Positions 32,682 through 41,842 are shown, counted from the stretch's first letter. The stretch is 64,000 nt of DNA from SIG440 sp045648175 (GCA_045648175.1 JAZRNN010000016.1:5283-69282), one strand, 5' to 3'. Numbers and translations are program-made. The notes: generated by a model from the letters alone, not told the origin.

Positions 32682-32996
32682 TTAGCTGTTTAACAGATTT
32701 AAAACCTCACCTGCTGACATTACGCCGACGTGGCGTTCTGTCTCAACCCCGTTTTTAAAAAGGATTACGGTAGGGATTGATGCCACCTGATATTCCATAG
32801 CGATGGCATCTGCTTCGTCGACGTTTACCTTGGCAATTACTGCGGTATCGCCGATTTTTTCTGCAACCTTGTCAAGAATAGGTGCAAACATCTTGCAGGG
32901 CATACACCATTCTGCAAAAAAGTCTACAAGAACGAGTTTGTCTGTACCTTCGATTGTTGATTTAAAATTTTCGTTTGATAAATGCAATATACTCAT
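32682..32996 (-). CDS. trxA: thioredoxin
   Basis: Thiol-disulfide oxidoreductase of 104 residues with the full thioredoxin fold. The active site reads FFAEWCMPCKMFAP, so the usual CGPC is replaced by CMPC. The cis-proline is in ASIPTVILFKNG. The ATG at 32996 lies 8 bases after AAGGAG; the in-frame GTG two codons earlier is too close. It is followed (upstream on the strand) by xth, which reads the same way. No thioredoxin reductase gene is nearby. Confidence 0.95.
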   Translation of the reverse strand: MSILHLSNENFKSTIEGTDKLVLVDFFAEWCMPCKMFAPILDKVAEKIGDTAVIAKVNVDEADAIAMEYQVASIPTVILFKNGVETERHVGVMSAGEVLNLLNS

Positions 32997-33045
32997 TGTC
33001 ACATCTCCTTTTCGTTAGTGTTTTACAAAATTTAAAATATATTCT

Positions 33046-33801
33046 TTAGATTTCTATTTCAAGTGACACAGGGCAATGGTCAGAACCAAAGATGTTGGTG
33101 TGAATGTCGGTGGCTTGAATATTTTCTTTAACTGTATCTGAAGTCAAAAAATAGTCAATGCGCCACCCTGCATTCTTGGAACGTGCCTGAAAACGGTAAC
33201 TCCACCAGGAATAGATGTCCGTTTTATCGGGGTAAAGGTGCCTGAAACTGTCACAAAAGCCACTTTCAAGCAAGAGGGTCATTTTCTCGCGTTCTTCATC
33301 GGTGAAACCGGCATTACGGCGGTTAGTTTTGGGATTTTTAAGGTCTATTTCTTTATGTGCAACATTCAAATCTCCACAAAGAATAACGGGCTTTTTCTTA
33401 TCAAGGGCAAGCAGATAATTTCTAAAATCGTCTTCCCACTCCATACGGTAGTCAAGGCGTGCAAGCTCGTTTTGAGAGTTGGGGGTGTAGCAGGTGACAA
33501 AATAGAATTTGTCAAATTCCAAAGTGATAACTCTCCCCTCGTGGTCGTGCTTGTCAATGCCAATGCCGTAGGATACCGAGTTTGGCTTAATTCGCGTAAA
33601 CACCGCTGTGCCTGAATAACCTTTTTTATCGGCACTGTTCCAATATTGGTGGTAGCCGTTGGTTGGGACTTCTGCCTGACCTTCTTGCATCTTAGTTTCC
33701 TGCAGGGCAAATATATCTGCGTCAAAATCTGTAAATATATCAACAAATCCTTTTTCCAGACAGGCGCGAAGCCCGTTTACATTCCAGGATACAAATTTCA
33801 T
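33046..33801 (-). CDS. xth: exodeoxyribonuclease III / AP endonuclease
   Basis: A 251-residue Mg-dependent AP endonuclease of the ExoA type acting in base-excision repair. Motifs are KFVSWNVNGLRACLEKG, ALQETKMQ (metal-binding Glu), VILCGDLNVAHKEID, NAGFTDEER, SWWSYRFQARSKNAGWRIDYFL and the terminal GSDHCPVSLEI catalytic His. The ATG has no good ribosome-binding site directly before it; AAAGGAGAG lies about 43 bases upstream with a palindromic hairpin in between. Confidence 0.95.
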   Translation of the reverse strand: MKFVSWNVNGLRACLEKGFVDIFTDFDADIFALQETKMQEGQAEVPTNGYHQYWNSADKKGYSGTAVFTRIKPNSVSYGIGIDKHDHEGRVITLEFDKFYFVTCYTPNSQNELARLDYRMEWEDDFRNYLLALDKKKPVILCGDLNVAHKEIDLKNPKTNRRNAGFTDEEREKMTLLLESGFCDSFRHLYPDKTDIYSWWSYRFQARSKNAGWRIDYFLTSDTVKENIQATDIHTNIFGSDHCPVSLEIEI

Positions 33802-33814
33802 AATAATTCTTGTA

Positions 33815-33849
33815 TGATATATTTAGTCCTAAATATATCAATACTCTCC
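33815..33849 (-). promoter_or_regulatory. palindrome between ribosome-binding site and xth start
   Basis: TGATATATTTAG and CTAAATATATCA are perfect 12-base inverted arms two bases apart (33815-33840). On the reverse strand the GGAGAG site (33844-33849) comes just before and the ATG 13 bases after. Folded, the hairpin would shorten the gap to about 16 bases. It could also be a DNA operator. Confidence 0.55.
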
Positions 33850-33972
33850 TTTCTTTTAAACCTTTATGATATAATCAATAAAACATTGTGGACTTTTTAT
33901 AACTATTTATAGCTTTGACTCCATTGGTCATTTATTTTAAGTTTAATATATTTGCGCCCAAAAGTCAATTAA

Positions 33973-34008
33973 AAAAGACAGAATGGATAATTTATCATTC
34001 TGTCTTTT
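33973..34008 (-). terminator. terminator of the PBP1A gene
   Basis: AAAAGACAGAATGGATAA and TTTATCATTCTGTCTTTT form an almost perfect stem 24 bases beyond the stop codon. Confidence 0.85.
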
Positions 34009-34031
34009 AAACTGTCGCTTATTATGCAAAA

Positions 34032-36218
34032 TTATGCAGCATTCTCGCTGGCGGAAGGTTCTTCCGGAACGGCGGGAGCGTGAGGTGCATTTGCGTCAGG
34101 AAGAATAATTTCTTCAATGAATTCATTTTCGTTGGAGGTCTCTTCCTCACCTTCAGGGAGATGCTTGGATTCACAAGTCTTTTTGGGGACATTGCCCGAT
34201 ACAAACCAAAAACCGGTTACTGCTTCACCGCAGTGCTCGCCGGGGAGCAAACCTGTTTCGCTGCAATAGTTTACATATTTGACACCTGATGGCGCTGAAG
34301 GTGATATAATCTTTTTGCCTTTGTTGATTTCGGTCATAATTTTGTTCCACGCCGCAACACTTGGACTTGAAGGGGTAGGCTTGGGATTGTCATATCCATA
34401 CCATACAGCACCAACATAATACGGGGTATAACCTACAAACCAACGGTCATGATAATCTGAACTGGTGCCGGTTTTACCTGCAGTATACAGTCCTGAGTTT
34501 AGACGGGCGCCGGCACCCGTACCTGAGGTTGCAACCTCATTAAGCATACGACTCATAACAAAAGCAGCCTCTTCACTCATAGCGATGCTTTGTTGTGGCT
34601 TGTTTGAAAGCAGAATGTTGCCGCTTGAATCTGTAACCGATGTGAAGGTATAAGGCTTTGAGTATATACCGCGGTTAACAAAGGGAGTGTATGCAGCCGT
34701 CATCTCAAGAACAGAAATACCGTGAGTAAGACCACCCAGAGCCAACTGCGAGTAGCCTATATCATCTTTGACAAGCGATGTAACACCAAGACGTTTTGTC
34801 AGGAAACTATAAGAGGTATCTGCTCCAAGCTTGTCCAGAACCTGAACGGGTATGGTGTTGTATGATCTTCTGACTGCTTCACGTATTGAGACATTACCAC
34901 GGAATTTATTGTCAATATTGTGAGGAGTCCAGTCACCATAAGAAATAGCCTTGTCATTGTAGATGTCTGCCGGAGTTATGATTTCGTTTTCAATTGCCGG
35001 AGCATAAACCGAAATGGGTTTAATTGATGAACCGGGCTGACGCAGGGTTTGGGTTGCACGGTTAAGAACAAGGTTGCCACTCTTTTTGCCTACACCGCCA
35101 ACAAGACCCTTAATTTCCCCTGTGTAGGGGTCAATAACTGCCATTGCCGCCTGAGTCGGGTCGTCACCGGTAGAGTTGGGAAAATTGTCGGTGTTTTCAA
35201 AGATCTTTTGCATTGCTGCCTGAACATTGGGGTCAATGGTTGCAACAATTTTAAGTCCGCCGGAATACAGCATCTTTTTTGCAATATTTTCAGAATAGCC
35301 AAGCTCTGCAAGACCGTCAAGAACGTCATACGCGATCTGGTCTACAAAATATGAATGAATTGTACCGGTTACCATGGTGCTTTCGTCAAATTCAGTAAAT
35401 ACAAGTTCATATGCTTTTGCTTCATCGTGCTCTTCTTGTGTAATATACCCAAGTTCCAGCATTTTACCAAGAACAAGTTCTTGTTTTTCCTTGTTATTTT
35501 CAGGGTTAAGCAAGGGGTCATAAAGAGTGGGGTATTGAGTTATGCCCGCGATGGAGGCACATTCTGCAAGATTAAGCTCGCTCACAGGCTTGCCAAAAAA
35601 TTTTTGTGAAGCAGATTGTACGCCGTTGCAACCCTGTGATAAATATATAGAGTTGAGGTAAAGCTCAAGTATTTCATTTTTGGAAATTTGTTTTTCAAGG
35701 TTGACTGCACGGGAAATTTCCTGAATTTTACGTGCTGCGGTGCGGTCGGTATTGCGTGTAATATTTTTTACCAGCTGTTGAGTTATTGTACTGCCGCCAA
35801 AGGTGGTTGCCTGACCCGTAAATTTGTTTTTTACAAATACAAAAAAGGCTTTGGCAGTTCGCCTGATGTCAAAACCGCTGTGAGAATAAAAACGTTCATC
35901 TTCAATTGAAACAATGGCGTCCTTCATATCCTGAGGAATATCCTCAAAGTCAACCCATACGCGGTTCTGCTCGGCAGAAAGGGTTGTAAGAGGGCGTTCT
36001 TTACCGCTCTCGTCAATATATACAACCTGAGTGGAACTGTTGTTGATAATTGCTTCTATGTCCAGGCTTTCCATACCGCCAAAGAAACCGAGGATTGAGC
36101 CAAGCATAACAAGGATTGCCAAAAGCAATCCTGCGGCAACAGTGATTGAAAATACCTTGAGAAAAATCTTTTTATAAGGATTTGTCTGAGGTGCTTTTTT
36201 GCGAGAATTTTTTTTCAA
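34032..36218 (-). CDS. class A penicillin-binding protein (PBP1A)
   Basis: Bifunctional peptidoglycan glycosyltransferase and transpeptidase, 728 residues from the TTG at 36218, which lies 8 bases after AAAGGAG (a longer frame to 36293 lacks a site). One membrane anchor (about 22-48) is followed by a GT51 domain (VSIEDERFYSHSGFD, GGSTITQQLVKN, LYLNSIYLSQGCNGV) and a transpeptidase domain with SSIKP (SxxK), SYN (SxN) and AGKTGTSSD (KTG). The C-terminus is Pro/Ala/Glu-rich. Divergent from the BofC-like gene. Confidence 0.95.
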   Translation of the reverse strand: MKKNSRKKAPQTNPYKKIFLKVFSITVAAGLLLAILVMLGSILGFFGGMESLDIEAIINNSSTQVVYIDESGKERPLTTLSAEQNRVWVDFEDIPQDMKDAIVSIEDERFYSHSGFDIRRTAKAFFVFVKNKFTGQATTFGGSTITQQLVKNITRNTDRTAARKIQEISRAVNLEKQISKNEILELYLNSIYLSQGCNGVQSASQKFFGKPVSELNLAECASIAGITQYPTLYDPLLNPENNKEKQELVLGKMLELGYITQEEHDEAKAYELVFTEFDESTMVTGTIHSYFVDQIAYDVLDGLAELGYSENIAKKMLYSGGLKIVATIDPNVQAAMQKIFENTDNFPNSTGDDPTQAAMAVIDPYTGEIKGLVGGVGKKSGNLVLNRATQTLRQPGSSIKPISVYAPAIENEIITPADIYNDKAISYGDWTPHNIDNKFRGNVSIREAVRRSYNTIPVQVLDKLGADTSYSFLTKRLGVTSLVKDDIGYSQLALGGLTHGISVLEMTAAYTPFVNRGIYSKPYTFTSVTDSSGNILLSNKPQQSIAMSEEAAFVMSRMLNEVATSGTGAGARLNSGLYTAGKTGTSSDYHDRWFVGYTPYYVGAVWYGYDNPKPTPSSPSVAAWNKIMTEINKGKKIISPSAPSGVKYVNYCSETGLLPGEHCGEAVTGFWFVSGNVPKKTCESKHLPEGEEETSNENEFIEEIILPDANAPHAPAVPEEPSASENAA

Positions 36219-36355
36219 ACAAAACACTCCTTTTCGCCCGCATATGGGGCAGTAAGAAAAGTACAGGTATAAAAATTTCTTAAATGTTAACAATTAACAA
36301 AAAGTATAATGTGCGGAAAATTTTCTGTACATACAGGGAAGGGTTGATAAATTCT

Positions 36356-36766
36356 ATGCTTAAGACAACTTTCAAAGTAATAATGCTGTTTGTGCTCCTT
36401 GTGTTAGTAGCGGTTGCTACAGGGCTTGCCACATACACCGTTACCAGAAATATAATAGAAGAGCAGAATGCTTATGCACATCAAACGTCTGCTACTCATC
36501 AAATAACAGATACAGACAATGATAACGGCAAGAGAGATATCCAAGGAAAAGAAGAACAGGAAGAAAATAATGAGCATTATCTTGTTCGTTTGGAAGGAGA
36601 TTCCTTAGAAATTCATGTTGTCCATTCAGGCAAGGAAGAGTTTTTATATAATCGCAAGATATATATAAATGACCTTTCCGAGCGGGATTTGGAAATGCTC
36701 AATAGCGGTGTAAGGCTTGAAAGCGCCTCTGAGCTTACAGCATTTATTGAAAATTTTACCAGCTGA
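36356..36766 (+). CDS. membrane-anchored protein with BofC C-terminal-like domain
   Basis: A 136-residue protein: one N-terminal transmembrane helix (about 6-28), a charged linker, then YLVRLEGDSLEIHVVHSG, LYNRKIYINDLSERDLEMLNSGVRL and ELTAFIENFTS. The order (strand, acidic DLxxxDxxxLxxGV, then a terminal helix ending E-x-F-x-S) resembles the C-terminal domain of BofC, an inhibitor in the sigma-K checkpoint, but the similarity is by eye. The start is uncertain (ATG 36356, or TTG at 36347 next to AGGGAAGGG). It is divergent from PBP1A. Confidence 0.55.
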   Translation: MLKTTFKVIMLFVLLVLVAVATGLATYTVTRNIIEEQNAYAHQTSATHQITDTDNDNGKRDIQGKEEQEENNEHYLVRLEGDSLEIHVVHSGKEEFLYNRKIYINDLSERDLEMLNSGVRLESASELTAFIENFTS

Positions 36767-36768
36767 AT

Positions 36769-37107
36769 TTAGTATTTTAAGGGTGTACCCGATGCATCAG
36801 TGTTGATAGAGCCGGTGAGGATAAGAATACCCTCGATAATTCCCCAGACCGATGATACGGCAGCCAGAGCACCGCAGGAAAGAAGGGAAATAAGCAGTTG
36901 CGCAACGGCCTTTCCGGTGTAGCCAAGGTAGAAGTTATGTGCGCCAAAACCGCCAAGAATAATGCCTAAAATTCCGGCTGCGATTCTGGATTTGCCGGGA
37001 GTTTGTACGTAACCCTGATAAGTAGGAACTGCTTCAATTTTAGTGCCGCAATTTCCGCAGAATTCGGCATTGTTTTCTATTTCACTTCCGCAATTTTTAC
37101 AAAACAT
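36769..37107 (-). CDS. zinc-ribbon TM2-domain membrane protein
   Basis: A 112-residue protein with an N-terminal zinc ribbon (MFCKNCGSEIENNAEFCGNCG, two CxxC pairs, residues 3-20) followed by a TM2 domain with two helices (about 40-105; GGFGAHNFYLGYTGKAVAQLL). The function of such proteins is not known. It follows the DUF2752 gene by 26 bases on the same strand. Confidence 0.85.
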   Translation of the reverse strand: MFCKNCGSEIENNAEFCGNCGTKIEAVPTYQGYVQTPGKSRIAAGILGIILGGFGAHNFYLGYTGKAVAQLLISLLSCGALAAVSSVWGIIEGILILTGSINTDASGTPLKY

Positions 37108-37133
37108 AGTAAAATTCCTTTCATTTATGGGAT

Positions 37134-37469
37134 TTATATTAATTTAACTAAATACAGGGCTAAGTAAGCTATACCCAAAACGACAATTATCAACCAGTCT
37201 GCCCTTTTGCTTATCAGGGCCGAGGTTCGACAGCAATAAAAAAGTGCTGCAGGCGGAAACCAGAACATCGGATGCAGTTTGAAGGCGGATTTAAAATTTC
37301 CCTTAAAAACTGACAGCCACGCCCGTGAAATTCCGCAGGAGGGACAACTTATTCCAAAGATGTTTCTAAATACACAGCCATAGTGTATTCCTGCAAAAAA
37401 GCCGATAGTCAAAAGAATAAGTATAAAAAAAGCAAGTTTTTTATTCACATTTTGGTAGTCCTTTATCAA
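37134..37469 (-). CDS. DUF2752 membrane protein
   Basis: A 111-residue membrane protein with about three helices and the DUF2752 signature GISCPSCGISRAWLSVFKGNFKSAF followed by the conserved HPMFWFP (shown as separate pieces: CPSCGISRAW, LHPMFWFP). No biochemical role is known. It lies in a two-gene leftward unit with the TM2 protein, divergent from gpr. Confidence 0.85.
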   Translation of the reverse strand: MIKDYQNVNKKLAFFILILLTIGFFAGIHYGCVFRNIFGISCPSCGISRAWLSVFKGNFKSAFKLHPMFWFPPAALFYCCRTSALISKRADWLIIVVLGIAYLALYLVKLI

Positions 37470-37538
37470 TTATAATATATTCACATTTTATCATAAAGTA
37501 CTTTTAGTGTCAAGAATTAAGTAAAAGGGGAGACATAC

Positions 37539-38519
37539 ATGTATAACGCACGGACGGACCTTGCTGTTGAAGCAAGAGAAATGCATATGAAAAATGAGAC
37601 AATTGAAGATGAAATTAAGGGTGTTAAGGCAGAGAACGAAACCTTTGATTGCGGCATCGGTGTCACCAGAGTAATTATTACGGATAAAGACGGCGAAGAA
37701 GCTTTGGGAAAGCCAAAAGGACGGTATATCACAGTAGAGCTGCCCGACAATGGTCAGGTTCAACAGGAAACATATGAAGAAGCTTGTCGCGTATGCGCAA
37801 AAGAACTTAGCGCTCTTTTAAAAAAAGACTTAACCGGTACAGTGCTTGTGGTGGGACTCGGAAATCGAAACATAACAGCCGATGCTGTCGGGCCCAAGTG
37901 TGTGGATTCTGTGCTGGTTACAAGACATTTGCTTGAATATATGCCCGAGGAAATAGACAAAAGACTGAGGTCAGTATGTGCGGTATCCCCCGGGGTTCTT
38001 GGAATTACCGGCATAGAAACGGCTGAAATGGTTAAAGGACTGGTTGAAAAGGTTGGGCCTTCGGTTGTAATTGCGGTCGATGCTCTTTGTTCAAGAAGAA
38101 TGGAAAGGGTAAACAGCACCATACAGATAAGTGATACAGGTATTACTCCCGGAGCGGGGATAGGCAACAGGCGTATGGCAATTGATGAAAAAACATTGGG
38201 AATTCCCGTAATTGCAGTGGGGGTACCTACTGTTATTGATGCTGCCACAATTGCGGGCGATACAATAGATAAACTGCTGGAGGATTTAAGGCAAAACGCT
38301 CAGGAAAGCGGACCTTTGTATAAAATGCTTTCAATGGTTGCCAATGAGGACAAGTATATGCTGATAAAAGAGGTGTTGCAGGATGGATATGGTAATTTTG
38401 TTGTTACCCCTAAAGAAGTTGATACTTTGGTCGGTAGGGTTGCGGATATAATAGCAAATGGTATAAATATTGCTCTTCACAAAGGGATTACCCTTGAAGA
38501 CATAGACAGATATAAATAA
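37539..38519 (+). CDS. gpr: germination protease (GPR)
   Basis: GPR is the aspartic-type protease that degrades small acid-soluble proteins when spores germinate. The 326-residue protein starts MYNARTDLAVEAREM; the segment RTDLAVEA resembles its own processing site and that of SASPs. Other family blocks: VVGLGNRNITADAVGPK, VSPGVLGITGIETAEMV, VIAVDALCSRRMERVNSTIQ and DTGITPGAGIGNRR. GGGGAGAC precedes the ATG. It is good evidence that the organism forms spores. Confidence 0.97.
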   Translation: MYNARTDLAVEAREMHMKNETIEDEIKGVKAENETFDCGIGVTRVIITDKDGEEALGKPKGRYITVELPDNGQVQQETYEEACRVCAKELSALLKKDLTGTVLVVGLGNRNITADAVGPKCVDSVLVTRHLLEYMPEEIDKRLRSVCAVSPGVLGITGIETAEMVKGLVEKVGPSVVIAVDALCSRRMERVNSTIQISDTGITPGAGIGNRRMAIDEKTLGIPVIAVGVPTVIDAATIAGDTIDKLLEDLRQNAQESGPLYKMLSMVANEDKYMLIKEVLQDGYGNFVVTPKEVDTLVGRVADIIANGINIALHKGITLEDIDRYK

Positions 38520-38568
38520 TTATGCAAAGGGGGCTTTACAGCTCCCTTTAGCCTCGAAAAATTAGGTG

Positions 38569-38597
38569 TTGTATATTTGGTGACAATATGTTATACT
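38569..38597 (+). promoter_or_regulatory. promoter of the DUF1385-prmC-rsmE run
   Basis: TTGTAT (38569-38574), 17-base spacer, TATACT (38592-38597), 37 bases before the DUF1385 start. Confidence 0.6.
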
Positions 38598-38633
38598 TTA
38601 AAAAGAAGAGTATTCCTTAAAGGAGTGAACTGA

Positions 38634-39593
38634 ATGAAAAAAGATAAAGATATAATACATAAAACATCCATCGGCGGACAGGCGGTTATTGAAGGTGTTA
38701 TGATGCGAGGTCCGCAAAAGATTGCTACAGCCGTGCGAAAGCCGGATGGGGAAATCGAGATTGAAGAAAAGCCAATAGGCAAGGTTAGAAAAAACAAGAT
38801 TCTTAAGTTGCCAATAATCAGGGGCTGCGTTAATTTCTTTGATTCAATGATATTGGGAATACAGTCGCTTATGTATTCAGCAAAATTTTTTGAGCTTGAT
38901 GAAGATGGAAATCAAATCGAAGAAGAACCCGGCAAATTTGAAAAGTGGCTTAATGAAAAGTTAGGGTCCGAAAAGGCTACAAATGCGGTTATTTATTTTT
39001 CTGTTTGCATATCGCTGGTGTTCAGTGTAGGATTATTTATTATGCTTCCGGCGGTAATTGTGGGATTTCTTGAAAATTTAATTCAAAACCATTTCCTGCT
39101 TACTGCTGCAGAAGGTGTTGTGAGAATTTGTATCTTCCTTATATATATGGCTCTTGTGTCGCAGATGAATGATATAAAGCGAGTGTTCATGTATCACGGA
39201 GCGGAACATAAAACTATAAACTGCTATGAACATGGCGAAGAACTCACGGTTAAAAATGTAAAAAAGCACACAAGACTTCACCCCAGATGTGGTACAAGCT
39301 TTCTTTTGATTGTTATGGTAATAAGCATAGTGGTGTTCTCATTTATTTCGTGGGAAAACCCCATTACACGCCTTTTGCTTCGTCTTGCACTTATGCCTGT
39401 TGTTGCGGGAATTTCATATGAGATAATTAAATTCGCAGGACGTCACGACAACTGGTTTACCGCAGTAATCAGTGCACCCGGAAAGTGGTTTCAGTGTATT
39501 ACCACAAAGGAGCCTGATGATAGTCAAATAGAGGTTGCGATTACCGCATTTGTGGCGGTTAAACCCGAAGAAAAGAGCGAAGATAAATGGTAA
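38634..39593 (+). CDS. DUF1385 (YqhQ-like) membrane protein
   Basis: A 319-residue protein with the DUF1385 hallmarks: SIGGQAVIEGVMMRGPQKIATAVR at the N-terminus (conserved GGQAVIEGVMMRGP), several membrane helices, and YHGAEHKTINCYEHGEELT followed by HPRCGTSFLLIVM. The role is not known. The neighbour prmC, overlapped by 7 bases, is the usual partner in Firmicutes, often with rpmE and prfA, which are absent here. Confidence 0.9.
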   Translation: MKKDKDIIHKTSIGGQAVIEGVMMRGPQKIATAVRKPDGEIEIEEKPIGKVRKNKILKLPIIRGCVNFFDSMILGIQSLMYSAKFFELDEDGNQIEEEPGKFEKWLNEKLGSEKATNAVIYFSVCISLVFSVGLFIMLPAVIVGFLENLIQNHFLLTAAEGVVRICIFLIYMALVSQMNDIKRVFMYHGAEHKTINCYEHGEELTVKNVKKHTRLHPRCGTSFLLIVMVISIVVFSFISWENPITRLLLRLALMPVVAGISYEIIKFAGRHDNWFTAVISAPGKWFQCITTKEPDDSQIEVAITAFVAVKPEEKSEDKW

Positions 39594-40441
39594 ACTTAAA
39601 ACAGCTTCGCAAAACGGCGGTTGCAGAACTTGAAGGATGCAATTGCGACAGCCCTTTGGCTGACGTTGATTACATACTGATGCACTTGCTTGGCTACGAG
39701 AAGCACGATATTATTCTGGGCGACAAAATTATTGACAAGAAACAAAAGACTGTTTTTGACAATGCCCTTGTACGTCTGAAATCTGGCGAGCCCGTGCAGT
39801 ACGTTGTCGGGGGCTGTGAATTTATGTCGTTGTGGTTTAATGTAAACCCGTCAACTCTTATTCCTAGGGCTGATACAGAGATACTGGTGGAGTCGATAAT
39901 TGATATAGGCGAAAATCGTGACGGGATTAGTATTTTTGAAATCGGCACAGGCTCGGGTTGTATTGCCATAAGTCTGGCGCATTATCTGCCTAAGGCGAAG
40001 GTTATATCGGTAGATATTTCACGTGAGGCACTTGTGGTGGCACACAAAAATGCACAGCGATTGGGTGTAAGCGACAGATGTGAATTTGTGGAATGTGACA
40101 TAATGAAAGAAATTCCTTCATTTGACGCTTTTCCTGACATTGTTGTTTCAAATCCTCCCTATATTCCGAATAAAGATATTGATGGTTTGGAAAATAAGGT
40201 TAAACTTCATGAGCCATTGTCTGCTTTAGACGGCGGTTGTGACGGACTGGATTTTTACCGAAGGGCTGTGGAGAGTGTTCCTGTAAAGGAGGACGGCATT
40301 TTTGCTTTTGAAGTGGGAATCGGTCAGGCACAGGCGGTTAGCCGGATTATGTCAAACCGATTTACTGACATAGAAATCCACAGGGATATTGCAGGAATTG
40401 AACGTACGGTTATTGGCAGACGCAAAAAAGAAGTAAATTAG
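39587..40441 (+). CDS. prmC: release factor glutamine methyltransferase
   Basis: PrmC methylates the Gln of the GGQ motif in release factors RF1 and RF2, which speeds peptide release. The 284-residue protein has the N-terminal helical domain, the SAM motif IFEIGTGSGCIAISLA and the catalytic NPPYIP motif in VVSNPPYIPNKDID. It starts inside the last codons of DUF1385. Confidence 0.95.
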   Translation: MVNLKQLRKTAVAELEGCNCDSPLADVDYILMHLLGYEKHDIILGDKIIDKKQKTVFDNALVRLKSGEPVQYVVGGCEFMSLWFNVNPSTLIPRADTEILVESIIDIGENRDGISIFEIGTGSGCIAISLAHYLPKAKVISVDISREALVVAHKNAQRLGVSDRCEFVECDIMKEIPSFDAFPDIVVSNPPYIPNKDIDGLENKVKLHEPLSALDGGCDGLDFYRRAVESVPVKEDGIFAFEVGIGQAQAVSRIMSNRFTDIEIHRDIAGIERTVIGRRKKEVN

Positions 40442-40538
40442 GAAAATAGGTCTTGAAATTTTCAAGCTTATGTGATAAAATGACAAGGTAGTGGGAGTTT
40501 TTCTCCCGGAAAACTTTTCCGTAGAAAGGATATTGCAT

Positions 40539-41285
40539 ATGCGCAGATTTTTCACGGAGCCTCAAAATATTTCGGGGGATACAGCTGAAATATTTGAGGA
40601 TAGTAGGCACATTGAAAAGGTTCTCAGGATGAACTGTGGCGACCATATTATTGTGTTTGACGGCTCGGGGATGGAATATACCGCAGAGCTTATATCTATA
40701 GAAAAGAATTTTTGCAAAGCAAAAATTCTTGAAAAAAACAAATCGCTTTCAGAACCTGAGACAAAAATTACATTGTTTCAAGGGCTTCCCAAATCGGGTA
40801 AGATGGAAACCATAATTCAAAAGGCAGTGGAATTGGGTGTTTATGAAATTGTCCCTGTAATGATGGAGCGATGTGTTACAAAAATTGCAAACCAAGAAGC
40901 GGGCATTGAAAAAGCAAAACGCTGGAACAAGATTTCGGTTGAAGCGGCAAAACAATGTGGCAGAGGTCTGGTACCAAAGGTTTTGGCTCCGGTTTCATTT
41001 GACAAAGCGGTAGAGAAACTTTGCAATATGCAAATGCCTCTGATGCCTTATGAGGTATTGGGGCACGAAGGACAGCGTGGCTTGAAAGACTTGCTTGAGA
41101 GCAATCCTGAGGTAACTGAATTTGGTATCCTGATAGGTCCAGAGGGCGGTTTTGCAGACAGCGAGGCAGAATATGCAATTCAAAAAGGAATAAAGACGAT
41201 AGGTTTGGGACGCAGAATTTTGCGTACTGAAACGGTGGCAAGTGCTCTTATTCCAATGATAATGTTTGACAGAAACGAAATTTAA
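40539..41285 (+). CDS. rsmE: 16S rRNA (uracil-1498-N3) methyltransferase
   Basis: RsmE is a SPOUT-fold methyltransferase. The ATG at 40539 follows AGAAAGGA by 8 bases and gives 248 residues (MRRFFTEPQNI), with the N-terminal PUA-like domain and the C-terminal knot: LFQGLPKSGKMETIIQKAVELGV, IGPEGGFADSEAEYA and GLGRRILRTETVASAL. The RRFF opening is typical. Confidence 0.94.
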   Translation: MRRFFTEPQNISGDTAEIFEDSRHIEKVLRMNCGDHIIVFDGSGMEYTAELISIEKNFCKAKILEKNKSLSEPETKITLFQGLPKSGKMETIIQKAVELGVYEIVPVMMERCVTKIANQEAGIEKAKRWNKISVEAAKQCGRGLVPKVLAPVSFDKAVEKLCNMQMPLMPYEVLGHEGQRGLKDLLESNPEVTEFGILIGPEGGFADSEAEYAIQKGIKTIGLGRRILRTETVASALIPMIMFDRNEI

Positions 41286-41287
41286 GA

Positions 41288-41797
41288 TTGAATAAAAACA
41301 AACGCACTATGCGTAAGAAAGGTAATGTTCTTGATATGGCGGCAGCAAAAACAAATCAGAATTTAAAAAGAGAAAAGAAGTTGGCAAGAAAAGCTGTAAT
41401 TGACAAGGCAACAAATCGGTTTATGATAAATCTGGTGTGGGGCATTGTTTTAATTATTGCTTTGCTTTATATGCAAAATATGCTTATTACAAATTGGGGA
41501 GTAATGAAAATCCCTGCGGTGATATTTGCAATAGCGGCAGTAGCTCTTTTTGTATGTGGCAAAGTGGGAGTAATCAAAAATAAAGGCAGAGCCTATGACT
41601 ATGCTGTGTTTACAGCTGTACTTACAGTAGGTAGCCTGATTATTGCATATTATCACAAGATCCGTCTTGTTGTTGGCACAAGCCTTGATTCAAGATGGTG
41701 GATTACATGGGCACCTATTACATTAATTATTGCATATCTTGTGTTTGCATTCATTTGGACAGCGATTACTGTTGCAAGAGCAGAAAGAACTAAATAA
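41288..41797 (+). CDS. hypothetical membrane protein
   Basis: A protein of up to 169 residues that I do not recognise. It has a basic, Lys/Arg-rich N-terminus (about 1-45) and four predicted membrane helices (about 49-65, 75-93, 104-122, 140-160). The start is uncertain: TTG at 41288 two bases after rsmE, or ATG at 41309, neither with a strong ribosome-binding site, so translation may be coupled to rsmE. It ends at a strong terminator. Confidence 0.7.
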   Translation: MNKNKRTMRKKGNVLDMAAAKTNQNLKREKKLARKAVIDKATNRFMINLVWGIVLIIALLYMQNMLITNWGVMKIPAVIFAIAAVALFVCGKVGVIKNKGRAYDYAVFTAVLTVGSLIIAYYHKIRLVVGTSLDSRWWITWAPITLIIAYLVFAFIWTAITVARAERTK

Positions 41798-41805
41798 GAT
41801 GATTT

Positions 41806-41842
41806 GCACCTCCAAAATTACTAGTCTTGGGGGTGCTTTTTT
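41806..41842 (+). terminator. terminator of the rsmE run
   Basis: GCACCTCCAA and TTGGGGGTGC form a 10-bp stem (one G-U), followed by six T residues. Confidence 0.85.

Noticed and set aside
40876..41241. 121-codon reverse frame inside rsmE
   Set aside because: Cysteine/proline-rich antisense shadow of a well-supported gene.
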